From: Agrobacterium pusense
Lineage (GTDB): Bacteria > Pseudomonadota > Alphaproteobacteria > Rhizobiales > Rhizobiaceae
Direction of reading: 5' to 3'
Length of the DNA: 64,000 nucleotides
Assembly (NCBI RefSeq): GCF_900102105.1
Contig: NZ_FNBB01000013.1
Span: 1-64,000, forward strand
Numbering within the stretch: position 1 is the first letter of the stretch; every line of letters starts with the position of its first letter. A model generated the notes under the pieces. It made no database searches. It saw only the letters and a list, made by a program, of their open reading frames with translations, and was not told the DNA's origin. Shown here in pieces: positions 16,935-27,559 of this stretch. The translations under genes and the position numbers were made by a program.

Positions 16935-19187
16935 TTATACCTCCTGCGTCGTCTTGAACGGGAAGCCCGCGACGGTCGCCACGGTCTTCTTTTCTGACAG
17001 TTTCCGACGGACCCCGTTTGGCGGAACGATCTTCTTCACCCCGCGCAGGGTGTTGAGAACCTCCTCCTTGCTACCATCGAGAACAATCTGCCCGTTCTCG
17101 ACAACAATGATGCGCTCAACCAGTTCAAGGACGCGCATCCGATGTGTTGCGACGACGATTGTCCTGTCCTTACCCCAGGACTTGAAACGCGCGATAAACT
17201 GACGTTCGGTTGCCTCGTCCATCGCCGCAGTAGGTTCATCAAGGAGGACGACAGCCGGGTCACGAACAAGAAGGCGCGCCAAAAGCAGAGCCTGCTTTTG
17301 CCCCCCTGAAAGACCGCGTCCGCCTTCGAGAATCGGGTGATCGAGACCACGGGGAAGCTTGCGCACGAAATCGTCTGCTCCTGTCATCGAGAGCGCTTCG
17401 AGCAGTAATGGCTCAGGGGCGTGTAACGCGCCCAGAGTGACGTTTTCGCGAATTGTGCCGTGAAAGAGTCGTGAGTCCTGTGTCAACAGGCCAACGTTGC
17501 GTCGCAGGTCGGCTGGATCGACCTGTGATAGCGCAAGGTCATCAATCAGAAGTTCCCCGGCGACCGGCTCGACCATGCCTGCCATGGCGAGCAAAAGGGT
17601 CGACTTTCCAGCTCCGTTCTTGCCCAGAACTGCGATCTTTTCTCCTGCAGCAATGGACAGTTCGCCAACCGCCAGCGCAGGCCTGCCTGCTCCTTCGCCA
17701 TAGTGAAAGGCTGCTCCCCTGATTTTGTACGCGCCGCGAAGTGTGGGAACGCTGACACGCGTCTCGTCATCCGGGTGATCGGAGGGCATGCGCAAAATGG
17801 CATCGATGCTTTTAAGTCCGACCTTGGCCTGTTGAAACCGGCCGAGAATTTGCGTCAACTGTGCCATTGGCGCCATCATGCGAGAGCCTAGGATGGAGCA
17901 GGCGACAAGAGAGCCCGTCGTCATGTCGCCTTCCATCACGATCGGTGCCCCAATGAAGACGACTACCGCGAAGGTTCCGGTTTGCACGGTGTGACTCCAG
18001 GCCGCAAGACCATTGGTAATGGCACGAAGTCGAAGCTGTCCGTCCGCCGAAACGGCGTTGTAATGGTTCCAACGCTGCTGGAAGTGGTCCTCGGCCTGAA
18101 GCGTCTTGATATCTTCTATTCCCTGAACGGCTTCCACGAGCATTGCGTTACGCAATGAGGCTTCACGCATTGCCTCACTCGCGGCAGCCCTCAGGCTGCG
18201 CTGTACGACAATACCCGGCAGGACCAGAAGCAGGAGCGCCGCAACCGGGATCAGCACGAGTGGCCCTCCGACAAGCCAGAAGATGACGAGGAACAGAATG
18301 AAAAAGGGAAGGTCAGCAACGGCAGCCAAAGTGGTGGAGGTCAAAAGCTCGCGCACTTGTTCCAGGTCTCGCAACTGGGCAATGAACGTGCCGGTTGATG
18401 TCGGGCGCTCCTGATTTTTCACGCGCAGTGCATGTCCGAAAACGAGGTCGGAGATGCGCATGTCGGTGCGTTTGCCCACGATATCGATAATGCGGGTACG
18501 CAAGCGGCGCATGATAAAGTCGAAGACCAGCGCCAGGACGACACCAACGAACAAAACATAGAGGGTGTTGAACGATTTCGCCGGCACCACCCTGTCATAA
18601 ACCTGCATCGAGAACATCACGCCCGCCAGCGCCAGAAGGTTTGCGACCAGGGACGCGAGCATGACGTGGCCATAAGCCCCGATGTCGCGAAACGCGATTG
18701 CCCGGAACCAATGTTCCCGATACGGCGCAATATAGCCGTCGACGCGCTCGTCAACTGTTGCACGTTGGGGGCGCGCCAAGACGATAAAATCAGTTTGTAC
18801 CAGCAGCGCGTCGAGCGGCAGGATCGTAGCCACGCCGCCTTCACCGCTTAAGACTACGGACGCGTCCTGTCTGGTTGAAAGCCCCGTCACCACACCAACG
18901 GAACCGTCCGAGAGCCTCACGATCGCCGGTAACCGCCAACTGGTGAGAAGGCCTGGTGCGGGAGCCGCACGCTTTATCTGCAGCCCCAATTTGTTGGCAA
19001 GCCGGCCAAGGCAATCGTCGGTCTCGATTGCCTTCAGTGCCTGTGCGAGTTGTCGTACCCCGCCCGGTGAGATTGGCACACCATAATGACGTGCCACATA
19101 TTGGAAGGCCTCGCTCCACCTATCAAATTTCTCGCCGTCCGCATCAGGATCAGGCCATTGTTCCGTCGTCATGTCGGAAATGGGCAT
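16935..19187 (-). CDS. Type I secretion ABC exporter (permease/ATPase)
   Basis: 750 residues. An N-terminal C39-like domain (about 1-140) lacks a recognisable catalytic Cys, as in adhesin and RTX exporters that do not cleave their cargo. Six membrane helices span roughly 170-450. The nucleotide-binding domain has Walker A LGKNGAGKST, signature GLSGGQKQALL and Walker B PAVVLLDEPTAAMDE. The start is the ATG at 19187 with AGAGGA upstream; a longer reading to 19229 lacks a ribosome site. It lies 58 bases after the adhesin stop and should export that protein with HlyD and TolC. Confidence 0.92.
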   Translation of the reverse strand: MPISDMTTEQWPDPDADGEKFDRWSEAFQYVARHYGVPISPGGVRQLAQALKAIETDDCLGRLANKLGLQIKRAAPAPGLLTSWRLPAIVRLSDGSVGVVTGLSTRQDASVVLSGEGGVATILPLDALLVQTDFIVLARPQRATVDERVDGYIAPYREHWFRAIAFRDIGAYGHVMLASLVANLLALAGVMFSMQVYDRVVPAKSFNTLYVLFVGVVLALVFDFIMRRLRTRIIDIVGKRTDMRISDLVFGHALRVKNQERPTSTGTFIAQLRDLEQVRELLTSTTLAAVADLPFFILFLVIFWLVGGPLVLIPVAALLLLVLPGIVVQRSLRAAASEAMREASLRNAMLVEAVQGIEDIKTLQAEDHFQQRWNHYNAVSADGQLRLRAITNGLAAWSHTVQTGTFAVVVFIGAPIVMEGDMTTGSLVACSILGSRMMAPMAQLTQILGRFQQAKVGLKSIDAILRMPSDHPDDETRVSVPTLRGAYKIRGAAFHYGEGAGRPALAVGELSIAAGEKIAVLGKNGAGKSTLLLAMAGMVEPVAGELLIDDLALSQVDPADLRRNVGLLTQDSRLFHGTIRENVTLGALHAPEPLLLEALSMTGADDFVRKLPRGLDHPILEGGRGLSGGQKQALLLARLLVRDPAVVLLDEPTAAMDEATERQFIARFKSWGKDRTIVVATHRMRVLELVERIIVVENGQIVLDGSKEEVLNTLRGVKKIVPPNGVRRKLSEKKTVATVAGFPFKTTQEV

Positions 19188-19245
19188 TGATTTTCCTCTG
19201 TGACGACTCGGGGGAATTGAGTCCGCCAAGCCGTCTTTGGGTCAT

Positions 19246-22200
19246 TCAGATTACAGCCGAAGGTGCGGGGTTCAGTTCATCCTCCGTCACCAGATGCCCG
19301 AAGGGGTCTACAGGTAGTTCCACCGGTTCCGGCATTTCGACCAGCTCGATACCTTCCTCTGTGGGAGACAGATCGGCATCCCCCTCATCGGGCTCGTCAA
19401 GCGCGGCCAGGCCGTCCAGAGGCACTGTCAGTTCCTCAACGTCCTCTTCAATCAGCCCCGCCAGGTCAGTGTCGCTATCGTGATCCGAGGCCAGCGGATC
19501 ATCACTCATCGCAACATCGATCCCGTCCAGACCGGAAATGTCGTCGGCAACGAACATCGAAGCCTGATCAGGCACGCCCGCACCCGACGGATCAACGGTT
19601 ACAACCAGGGATGACTGCTCCACCGCCCCGCTTGGATGGGTGAGCTGATATTCGAACATATCGGTCTGCGGCTCGGTAAAATGAGTCAGATCCGAATTTG
19701 GTGTGTAGCTGTAACTGCCGTCGGGATTGATGGTCAGGGTACCGTATTCGCCTTCAATCGTTCTGGTTTCGGTTACATCCACGAACGTTGTTCCGTCAAA
19801 AATCTGGAACGATGTAAACGTAGAGCCTAGATCATCGTTGGCAAGCAGGTTTCCGCTGTCCCCCGTCAGGGTGCCAATCTCATATTGGTCCGTGTAGGTG
19901 ACATCGATATCACTGGTTATCGTCGCAGACACGTTCACCAGCGTGCCGCTCAATGTCGACCGAACCCGATATGTGCCTGCAGCGAGATCGAGACCGGCAA
20001 GGTCGATCGACGCGACCGTGCCGAGGCCGCCAACGATAATATTGAAGGAATCGCTCGCCACTTGCTGCCAGTTGCCGGGTGTTGTTTCCCTTTCGAGATA
20101 AACGACGCCGTTTGACAAAGCCGCCAGCAAGACGGATACACTGATGCTGCCGGAAACATCCATGTTGTCGGTGATGACGAAGCTGCCACTGGTATAGGTG
20201 CTCGTCTGCCCCAGGCCACCCGAAAGTACTGTGGTGCCGCTGGCTGTGAAGAAGTCATCATCCGATATGTTGGTCCAGACGACAGAAGCGTCTGCGCTGT
20301 CGCCCGTCGCGGCGAACTCGAGTGCTGCAGGAAGACCGGGATCCGTGTCGCTCCAGGTCATCGTCACATTGTCGCTGCCGATCTGGACGTAGAGCGTTGC
20401 AGTCCCGGTATTGCCGTTGGCGTCTGCTACGACGTATTCGAACTGGTCTACCTTACCGATCCCTGCTCCGTTCGCAAAAGGTGTATATGTGTAGGAACCA
20501 TCAGGGCGAATCAGGAGCTCACCAAAATCGCCCTGGATGACAGTCCCATCCGGCTCCACAGTCTGTCCGTCGACACTCTGAACCGTGGTGCCGCTCGGCA
20601 CATCGTCATTTCCGAGGACGTTGCCGCTTGCCTCGACAGGTTCATAGCCGCCGATTTCGGTAAAGTTGTAGTCAGTGCCTTCAAGGGTCAGGGTGCCGCC
20701 CACCCCCACACCGACGAGCCCGTTGAATCCCATGAATGCGCGGTATTCTCCAGGCTCCAGGCCCGGCACCGTACCACTGGTTCCGCCAAAGAGTGACAGG
20801 GACAGGATTGTGGCCGGTCCTCCTCCCTCGATGCTCGTCCATTGCTGTGTGGCAGGGTCCCATTTTTGAACAACAAGACTGTAGTTTCCGAGGACATCCG
20901 CCCCGATGAGTCCGCTGAAATCGAAGTTCAGATCCTGTGTGTGGCCGGTCTCAACGTCGAACTCGATTGCATCGGCGAACAGCTGCAGGTCGAGACCGGC
21001 GAGACTCACGACAGCCAGATAGGTATCGCTCCCGAGGGGAGCGTCCTCTGTCACGGTAGGTAGAAGATTCACTTCCGCCCCGGCCACATCATCCGTGGGT
21101 TCGAGATCCGCATCGGCATCCGCGTCAGCATCCGCGTCGGCATCCGCGTCGGCATCGGCATCAGCATCCGCGTCTGCGTCAGCATCTGCATCGGCGTCAG
21201 CGTCGGCATCAGCGTCGGCATCGGCATCGGCATCTGCATCCGCGTCGGCATCGGCATCCGCGTCGGCATCGGCGTCGGCATCAGCATCAGCATCAGCATC
21301 TGCGTCCGCATCCGCGTCTGCGTCTGCGTCAGCATCGGCGTCCGCATCTGCGTCCGCGTCAGCATCGGCGTCGGCATCCGCGTCGGCATCTGCATCGGCG
21401 TCCGCATCAGCGTCAGCATCTGCATCTGCATCTGCATCGGCGTCAGCGTCGGCATCTGCGTCGGCATCTGCGTCAGCATCTGCATCTGCGTCTGCGTCAG
21501 CATCTGCGTCAGCGTCGGCATCTGCGTCAGCATCTGCATCTGCGTCAGCATCCGCGTCAGCATCAGCATCAGCATCAGCATCCGCGTCCGCATCTGCGTC
21601 AGCGTCAGCATCTGCGTCGGCATCCGCGTCTGCGTCGGCATCTGCGTCAGCATCTGCATCTGCGTCTGCGTCTGCGTCAGCATCTGCGTCAGCGTCGGCA
21701 TCTGCGTCAGCATCTGCGTCTGCGTCTGCGTCAGCATCTGCGTCAGCGTCGGCATCTGCGTCAGCATCTGCATCTGCATCTGCGTCAGCATCCGCGTCGG
21801 CATCAGCATCTGCATCCGCATCCGCATCCGCGTCAGCATCAGCATCAGCATCAGCATCAGCGTCCGCATCTGCGTCAGCGTCAGCATCTGCGTCGGCATC
21901 CGCATCTGCATCTGCATCAGCATCTGCGTCGGCATCTGCATCAGCATCGGCATCTGCATCTGCATCTGCATCTGCATCTGCGTCAGCATCTGCATCTGCA
22001 TCAGCATCTGCGTCGGCATCCGCGTCTGCATCAGCATCGGCGTCTGCATCAGCATCCGCGTCGGCGTCAGCATCCGCGTCGGCGTCTGCGTCGGCATCCG
22101 CATCGGCGTCAGCATCCGCGTCGGCGTCTGCGTCGGCATCCGCATCGGCGTCGGCGTCCGCATCCGCGTCAGCATCTGCATCTGCGTCGGCGTCGGCGTC

Positions 22201-22767
22201 GGCGTCAGCATCCGCGTCGGCGTCTGCGTCGGCATCCGCATCGGCGTCAGCATCCGCGTCGGCGTCTGCGTCGGCATCCGCATCGGCGTCGGCGTCCGCA
22301 TCCGCGTCAGCATCAGCATCAGCATCCGCGTCAGCATCTGCATCGCTGTCGTCGCTGGATGATCCCCCGAGCGCGATAGCTCCCCCGCCCGCCAGCAAGC
22401 CCAAAGCCGCAAGTCCGAGAACGGAACCGTCACTGGCTGAGGCGCCGACCAATTCGTCTACACCCTCGATTTGAGAGAAACGAAAATCCGCCAAGCCGTC
22501 GCTGTGCTCGCCGAGCCAGAGATTTCCATCTTCGTCCTCGAGGACGAGCTCGCTGTGCTCACCCTCAAGCTCGCGGTAGAAGTGTCCGATCCGGATCGTT
22601 TCGCCAGACCGCATTCGGAGGAGGAGATCATCGCCATCGCGCACGAAGTCGGAGACCTCGTTGCGGGCTGCACGTATCTGGACGATGCCGGGCTTGTCCA
22701 TGTCCAGGCCGTCAAGCGATACAGTCCGGGAATTTCCTGAGACTTTGTCGGTTACTATTGCAACCAT
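19246..22767 (-). CDS. BapA-like secreted adhesin with giant Asp-Ala repeat
   Basis: 1173-residue predicted type I secretion substrate. Residues 1-90 resemble the BapA/LapF prefix domain ([28 protein letters not shown]). A Gly-rich hydrophobic linker follows ([19 protein letters not shown]), then about 413 residues of strict Asp-Ala dipeptides (roughly 141-553). The last 620 residues hold cadherin/VCBS-type beta domains ([27 protein letters not shown]) and an acidic C-terminus ending APSAVI, suited to type I secretion. No RTX nonapeptides are seen. The start has AGGAGGACAGTTTC. Such proteins build biofilm matrix; the Asp-rich stalk would be highly charged and could bind divalent cations. Confidence 0.85.
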   Translation of the reverse strand: MVAIVTDKVSGNSRTVSLDGLDMDKPGIVQIRAARNEVSDFVRDGDDLLLRMRSGETIRIGHFYRELEGEHSELVLEDEDGNLWLGEHSDGLADFRFSQIEGVDELVGASASDGSVLGLAALGLLAGGGAIALGGSSSDDSDADADADADADADADADADADADADADADADADADADADADADADADADADADADADADADADADADADADADADADADADADADADADADADADADADADADADADADADADADADADADADADADADADADADADADADADADADADADADADADADADADADADADADADADADADADADADADADADADADADADADADADADADADADADADADADADADADADADADADADADADADADADADADADADADADADADADADADADADADADADADADADADADADADADADADADADADADADADADADADADADADADADADADADADADADADADADADADADADADADADADADADADADADADADADADADADADADADADADADADADADADADADADADADLEPTDDVAGAEVNLLPTVTEDAPLGSDTYLAVVSLAGLDLQLFADAIEFDVETGHTQDLNFDFSGLIGADVLGNYSLVVQKWDPATQQWTSIEGGGPATILSLSLFGGTSGTVPGLEPGEYRAFMGFNGLVGVGVGGTLTLEGTDYNFTEIGGYEPVEASGNVLGNDDVPSGTTVQSVDGQTVEPDGTVIQGDFGELLIRPDGSYTYTPFANGAGIGKVDQFEYVVADANGNTGTATLYVQIGSDNVTMTWSDTDPGLPAALEFAATGDSADASVVWTNISDDDFFTASGTTVLSGGLGQTSTYTSGSFVITDNMDVSGSISVSVLLAALSNGVVYLERETTPGNWQQVASDSFNIIVGGLGTVASIDLAGLDLAAGTYRVRSTLSGTLVNVSATITSDIDVTYTDQYEIGTLTGDSGNLLANDDLGSTFTSFQIFDGTTFVDVTETRTIEGEYGTLTINPDGSYSYTPNSDLTHFTEPQTDMFEYQLTHPSGAVEQSSLVVTVDPSGAGVPDQASMFVADDISGLDGIDVAMSDDPLASDHDSDTDLAGLIEEDVEELTVPLDGLAALDEPDEGDADLSPTEEGIELVEMPEPVELPVDPFGHLVTEDELNPAPSAVI
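21107..22345. repeat. Low-complexity hexamer array encoding (Asp-Ala)n
   Basis: About 1239 bases of GAYGCN hexamers read on the - strand, with third positions varying, so the DNA is less uniform than the protein. Longer duplicated sub-blocks are visible, for example the block around 22048-22160 repeats around 22205-22300. The period is six, and no stop can form in other frames, which creates long false frames on both strands. Length variation by slippage or unequal crossover is likely. Confidence 0.95.
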
Positions 22768-23276
22768 GAAACTGTCCTCCTGCAACACAGAACATCGGCG
22801 ACAGAAATCCGCTGCCGCCTGGAACACCAAGCAACATTCAAGAAATTTGATTTTGCGAACGGTTAACCGCTGCGAAGTACGGAGCCTGAGATAAATCGGC
22901 TCCGGTCTCTTGCATAAAAGGGGATTTTCCTCTCAAAGGCCCCTCTCCCATCGCTATAATTGCAGAAAATTCAAATGCCGCAAGAAAAAACAACCGAGGG
23001 GCGCATACCAAAAATGACGGGTAAGAGGCTCCGAGCTTCGAACATTATCTCAACGCAAATGCTAAACGCGGCTCGGCTGGAAACCGGCAAGCCTTCTGTT
23101 CCTTTGCTTGGAAGTTGCTCGAGACGAAGTGGCACGACGGGCTCTCATTGAAAAAGAAGATCTCACCGATTGGTAAATCGTGCCAGAAGCAAAATTTGCC
23201 TGTTATGATGCCGACCAAGTATAAAAGTATGAAAAATCATATCTTTGGGCGCGGTGTGACCGGCGACGAGCAGTTG
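22768..23276. other. AT-richer intergenic region between adhesin and TolC genes
   Basis: About 500 bases without a gene, with lower GC than its surroundings. It should hold the adhesin promoter. No clear sigma-factor motif, operator or terminator could be assigned. Confidence 0.5.
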
Positions 23277-24695
23277 TTAAAGCGCTAGGCCCTGAACTGT
23301 CTGGCCCTCGATTCCGAAGGCTTCGCGCATCCGTCCGGCACTGTAGGTGCAGTCGATGTTCAACCTGTGCAGGTCGTACTGGATGTTGCTGATATCGAAT
23401 CTTGCGGCATGTAGTTCCTGATCGGCGTTGAGCAGGTCGAGGAGGGTGCGCGTACCCAGTTCAACATATTGTGTTCGGTAAAGATCGCGTGTCTGCCTCA
23501 TCGTTGACTGGCGTGTCGAGAGCGAGCGACGAAGACTTTCCTTGCTCGATATCTGGCTGCTGGCTTCGGTCAGGTTGCGCAGAATATCGACCCGCGCGCG
23601 CGCTTCCGCAGCCTGTGATGCGCCGAGAGCCTGAACCGCCATATTCCGTCTGGCGCTTGTCGCTCCCCCGTTATAGAGGCTGCCCGAAACTTTTAATCCG
23701 ACCGTGTAGTCGGGATCGAAAGAGCTGAATTCCGTCACGTCGACACCGATCCCCGCGTCGAGGGACAGCGTCGGTAGCCCTTCGGCTTTGGCAAGTTCGA
23801 TTTGCGCGGCGGCGGCTTTGCGGTCTGCTTCCGCCTGCATCACAGCGGGCACGCGGGACCAGTCGAAATCTGTTGCACTGCAGGCCCTGGAAAGCCATCC
23901 CGGTACCGCGTCAGTGACATGGACCCCTCCGTTAATCCCGCTCAGGTTCGAAAGGACCGCTTCCCAGCGGGAAAGTTGACCTTCGATCTCCAGGCGCGTC
24001 GCCTCCGCAGCCTGAACGCGGGCCTCTGCCTGCAACAGATCGGAACGCGTGCTGGCGCCCTTGTCAGTGCGTGACCTGACCAGTTCCAGAATTGCATTCA
24101 CATCCTCGATCTGGTCATTCGCAACGGCTCTCAGAGCGCGGTTACGCTGGATTTCGATAACCGCGTATGCCGCTTCGCGTGCGAGATCATCGACCGCCAT
24201 CAGCACTTGGGACTTGCGGCCCGCAATTCCTGCGGTCGCAATCTTGACCCGGTTGTCGACCTTGCCGAAATCATAAAGCATCTGCGAAACACTAAGGTTG
24301 AGGTCGGGGCTGTACCGATCCGATCTGTCGTAGGAGGAATCCAGTCCCCAACTGAGGCTCGGTAAATAACCGGCGCGGGCTTCGTTAACGGATTCGGTCT
24401 GCTGTCGTAGCCGCCCGATCGTTTCTGTCACTGCAGGATGCCAGTTGACAACCTTCCTGACGGCCGTCTCAAGTGACAGCGGACCTTTGTGTTCACTTTT
24501 TTCGCGCACGGGGGAACGTATTTGATCAGTTGTTCCGGTTACGCCCGGAAGACTCCCGTTCACCGTTCCTGTCTTATTATGCGAAGCGGCCGCATTGGGC
24601 GGCTGACTACTTGCGACCGGACGGTTGGCGCAGCCGGTGCTCGACATCCCCGCAGCAACGATGCAGATCAACGCAGGAAGCCAATGAAAACGCAT
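23277..24695 (-). CDS. TolC-family outer-membrane lipoprotein
   Basis: 472-residue outer-membrane channel subunit. The N-terminal lipobox (SSTGC followed by Ala) predicts lipidation at Cys 22, as in some TolC-like factors. The mature protein carries the two repeated OEP helices (SLETAVRKVVNWHPAVTET; TEARARVDILRNLTEASSQI-type) and the barrel strands typical of the family. It lies upstream of the adhesin, exporter and HlyD genes on the same strand but is separated from them by 509 bases, so it is probably a separate transcript serving the same system. Confidence 0.88.
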   Translation of the reverse strand: MRFHWLPALICIVAAGMSSTGCANRPVASSQPPNAAASHNKTGTVNGSLPGVTGTTDQIRSPVREKSEHKGPLSLETAVRKVVNWHPAVTETIGRLRQQTESVNEARAGYLPSLSWGLDSSYDRSDRYSPDLNLSVSQMLYDFGKVDNRVKIATAGIAGRKSQVLMAVDDLAREAAYAVIEIQRNRALRAVANDQIEDVNAILELVRSRTDKGASTRSDLLQAEARVQAAEATRLEIEGQLSRWEAVLSNLSGINGGVHVTDAVPGWLSRACSATDFDWSRVPAVMQAEADRKAAAAQIELAKAEGLPTLSLDAGIGVDVTEFSSFDPDYTVGLKVSGSLYNGGATSARRNMAVQALGASQAAEARARVDILRNLTEASSQISSKESLRRSLSTRQSTMRQTRDLYRTQYVELGTRTLLDLLNADQELHAARFDISNIQYDLHRLNIDCTYSAGRMREAFGIEGQTVQGLAL

Positions 24696-25384
24696 TTAGT
24701 GTTCCACCTTCTGACGAGAAGAATGAGCAACCTGCCAGTACGAGGAACAAGATCGTGGCCTTTGATTTGCCGATATTTTGTGCAAATCAGAACTACGGAG
24801 ACGTGGTTAACAATGAATTAATCAAGACTAACGAATGTTAACCATGGATATTGCCGGCCACTGTCTTGAACATGTCATGCGTCCCCACGGCGACGCCCTC
24901 GTCAGAGGCGGCAACGCGCGCCGGTCGTGTCACGCTGACCCGTGTTTCGGGGGCAGGAGATGAGGTTTTCGTCTCCAGTGATCTATATTAAGCCACATAG
25001 AATCCTGCGCGAATCTATGGGTGAGTTCGGATACCGGAGAGGCGATATAACTTGGGTCCCTGCACTTGCCACTGCGTCGTCTTCACTATCACGGCCGTCG
25101 CCGGTGTCACCAAAGGCATGAACGAGAGCGCAGAAGCTTAAACTCCCGCTACCCGGTCGCGGCACTGCGATTTTCGGACCGTCGAGCATAAAGGCAGAAA
25201 GGGCGGTGACGGGACGGCTTGTCGCACCGTGGCTTCGCTATAGAGGTATTCGTGAGGCCGGTGATGCTGCGCAGGCGGCCCCAGCCGGTGATCTGATGCT
25301 AAAACGGCACTGTGCCGAACTGTGCGGCTGTGGTTCATCCGCGTGGCAGGTGATCGCCGAACCCTGGACTGGACGCTGTACGGC
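24696..25384. other. Intergenic region, no gene supported
   Basis: Frames on both strands are short or rich in Arg, Ser and Pro, as expected of shadows. The first 150 bases are AT-rich and probably carry the TolC-family gene promoter. Nothing else was recognised. Confidence 0.5.
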
Positions 25385-25789
25385 CTACAGTGCGAGATTG
25401 TCGGCGTGGACAAAGCATAGCTTGTTGCCTTCCGGATCGCGGCAATAGGCGGCGTAGAAGTCCGCGGCGTAGCGTGGCCGTATGCCGGGAGAGCCTTCAC
25501 TGATACCACCCATACGGATTGCTGCGTCCCAGGCGTCGTTGACAGCAGATCGCGAAGGCGCAGCGAAGCTGATCTGGACTCCGTTTCCCCAAGTTGCCGG
25601 AAGTCCACTGATCGGTTTGCGAAGGGCAAACTGCGGCCACCTCCTGTCACCGCTTTTCCAGATGACGCCTGCGTCCACGCCGGTTTCGGTCTGGAAATCA
25701 CGTTGCAATGCCAGGGGTGCCAGGACGCAGTCGTAGAAGTCGACCATTTTTTCGAGGTCCCTCGCGCCTAGCATAATATGACTGAACAT
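25385..25789 (-). CDS. VOC (glyoxalase/bleomycin-resistance) family protein
   Basis: 134-residue single-domain VOC protein. The family pattern runs from MFSHIMLGARDLEKMVDFY through ISFAAPSRSAVNDAW to the C-terminal AAYCRDPEGNKLCFVHA. Candidate metal ligands are His 4 and acidic residues near the end. The substrate cannot be told from sequence; members act as lyases, dioxygenases or resistance proteins. The start at 25789 follows GAGGAGAAAGA. It stands alone with no operon partner. Confidence 0.85.
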   Translation of the reverse strand: MFSHIMLGARDLEKMVDFYDCVLAPLALQRDFQTETGVDAGVIWKSGDRRWPQFALRKPISGLPATWGNGVQISFAAPSRSAVNDAWDAAIRMGGISEGSPGIRPRYAADFYAAYCRDPEGNKLCFVHADNLAL

Positions 25790-26795
25790 TCTTTCTCCTC
25801 GCTGACCAACATCACGCCTGCCCTTCCCGCGCAAGACATCGTATGCGCTACCTATGTTCATTCGTCTGGTATCGATCGTCGCGCCAAGCGCCGCGCATCG
25901 AATGATAAGGTTCCGCTATTAGATGCGACGCGCCGCGCGTCCATTGCACCGGTCGATTAGGCTTCCAGGCCGAAATCGCGCTCCTTGACCTCCGCAAGTG
26001 CCGCGTCAATGCGCGATCCATCAGAGATTGCGGCTGCGTTTCCCTCGCATCTGGCGGTTCAGCGCCACGAACTACGCCCGCGACACCTGCGTTGAGAAGT
26101 ACTTAGACCGTCAAGTCTTCGCTGTTCAGTCCTAACCCTGAAGCTCGAATGGACGTTCCGGCCAGAATGTTGGATGGTACGGCAGTTCCCATGCTCGCAA
26201 TCGCTCTCCGAAAATTTTTTGCCGCAAGCGCCTAGACTCAATTGACCGCGGCGAGGTTAGTTTCCGGCAGTGAGCCCTTGCTGGATGGTTTATCCAATCG
26301 TTGCTGACGCCAATCGGAGCTACATCGAGTGGCTGGCATTTTGCGTCGGCGTCTATTGCCTCCGGGCGATGGACGCAATCTGCCACCGCGAACATGTCGT
26401 GATGGAAGTTGCTTCTCGGATAAAAAGAGGCCCGCAGTGGGCTGGGGTAAACTGCGGGCCGCTGTCAGGCCGCCTGACGCGACCGTACATAGGGTGGCTC
26501 GTGATGAATGAACGCCAGATGAACAAACGCGCGCTGGAGAGGGCGAGAACCAACCCGCAAAAAACAGGATCAGTAGCCGAGCACAAGGCTTGCTGCGCCG
26601 ACTGACGCCGGTCGTATATGTCGCGTGGCCGGACCGCAGCGTCTGGCGGTGAGTCTGCGTGCGCAGGCCGTATAATTTCTACTCCTCAAATCTCAGAGTG
26701 GACTCCCTCAAAGATTGCACTAGTGTCTGGCCAATGCATCCGCGCGGTCGCGTCTCGTTCCGAAGCTCGTATACGTCCAGCGCCAGGAGGATAGC
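25790..26795. other. About 1 kb without a firm gene; holds one terminator
   Basis: A short - strand stretch at about 25958-26070 reads like the C-terminus of a lost gene (AALAEVKERDFGLEA). A strong - strand terminator lies at 26422-26460, preceded by a short frame (VFCGLVLALSSARLFIWRS) that could be a leader peptide or part of a small RNA. Otherwise nothing recognisable. Confidence 0.45.
26422..26460 (-). terminator. Strong intrinsic terminator on the - strand
   Basis: GGCCCGCAGT (26429-26438) pairs perfectly with ACTGCGGGCC (26451-26460), a 10-bp stem with a 12-base loop, followed on the - strand by TCTTTTT. It has no annotated gene upstream, which suggests a small RNA or leader transcript from about 26590 downward. 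Confidence 0.75.
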
Positions 26796-27086
26796 ATGAA
26801 ACGACCTGCACAAATCGAAGGCTGCTTGCTGCAGCGAACTCTCGGAAAATGGGCTGCGTGTTTCACGCCCCACCACGCCTTGCAAGTGAAGCTCGTAGAA
26901 GACACAATCACCGAGACGTTGAAAACACTGTCTTCACGAGGTGACGAGGCTGCAATTGATACAGAACTTTTTTTGACGATGCGGCGTCTGGCGTTACGCG
27001 CTTTTGGCTCGGCTTATGCGCGGCCGGAAAACTATCCACTGCGCAACAGTTTTCCTCCTGACGAAAACATCTCAGCCAAGCGTTGA
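26796..27086 (+). CDS. Small protein resembling ECF sigma region 2
   Basis: 96 residues, start behind CCAGGAGGATAGC. It is a clear paralogue of the protein at 31620-31946: WAACFTPHHALQVKLVEDTI versus WAARFTSDERIQAHLVEKTI, and LTMRRLALRAF versus LATMRRVLLRDF. The pattern (arrangement of R..T...LV..T and a late MRR) recalls region 2 of ECF sigma factors, or the sigma-like domain of PhyR, without region 4. The sigma link is inference from pattern; a role as decoy or anti-sigma partner is only a hypothesis. Confidence 0.6.
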   Translation: MKRPAQIEGCLLQRTLGKWAACFTPHHALQVKLVEDTITETLKTLSSRGDEAAIDTELFLTMRRLALRAFGSAYARPENYPLRNSFPPDENISAKR

Positions 27087-27451
27087 TGATGGACAGGGGC
27101 GTCAATGAGTGCCCGGGTCTCAAGCTTCCTCCCGCCACGCAAGGACCAGCCGCTCCCCGCGGGCGAACTTGTTTGCACCATCGAGGCTAACCGCCTCTCG
27201 TGCCTGCGATCCCTCTCCAGTGTGGCACAGCGCCGATAATCGGCACTCCGACAGCACCCGTGTGCGCGCGACACGGCAAGGATCGAGAGCGCTCCGTCAC
27301 CTTCAGCTTTGCCGCTCAACCCATTTAGTTCCCCGAATCTTTTGGGGTTGCTGTATCGCAAGATGACCGGGCAGCCGCATGTATCTTGCAAGAGCCAGGC
27401 TACTGGCGTGTTACGATGCGGTGACCGAAGTCATTTTTGATGATGGCCGGC
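27087..27451. other. No supported gene
   Basis: Overlapping short frames on both strands with no ribosome sites or recognisable motifs. Nothing else was seen. Confidence 0.4.
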
Positions 27452-27559
27452 TCACTGAACCAGCCAGAGCAGGTAGCCTAACCCACCCAGAAAGGTGGCG
27501 CAGCCGACGAAGAGGAACGCGATACCGAGATACAATAGTGCCAGATGTCTTATGCTCAT
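27452..27559 (-). CDS. Possible 35-aa single-helix membrane protein
   Basis: A short frame beginning MSIRHLALLYLGIAFLFVG and continuing through a Gly-rich hydrophobic stretch to LLWLVQ. Such small helical proteins are common in stress regions. The ribosome site is weak and no homologue is known to me, so the call is tentative. Confidence 0.35.
   Translation of the reverse strand: MSIRHLALLYLGIAFLFVGCATFLGGLGYLLWLVQ

Noticed and set aside
21107..22345. Possible CRISPR array because of dense repeats
   Set aside because: Period is six bases, there are no spacers, and it lies inside a coding frame.
21069..22433. 454-residue Met/Thr/Pro/Gln frame on the - strand
   Set aside because: Another phase of the same hexamer array, without domains or a ribosome site.
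21095..22474. 459-residue Ser-Ala frame on the + strand
   Set aside because: Exact shadow of the GAYGCN array; no stops can arise in any frame of it. The adhesin reading has prefix and C-terminal domains.
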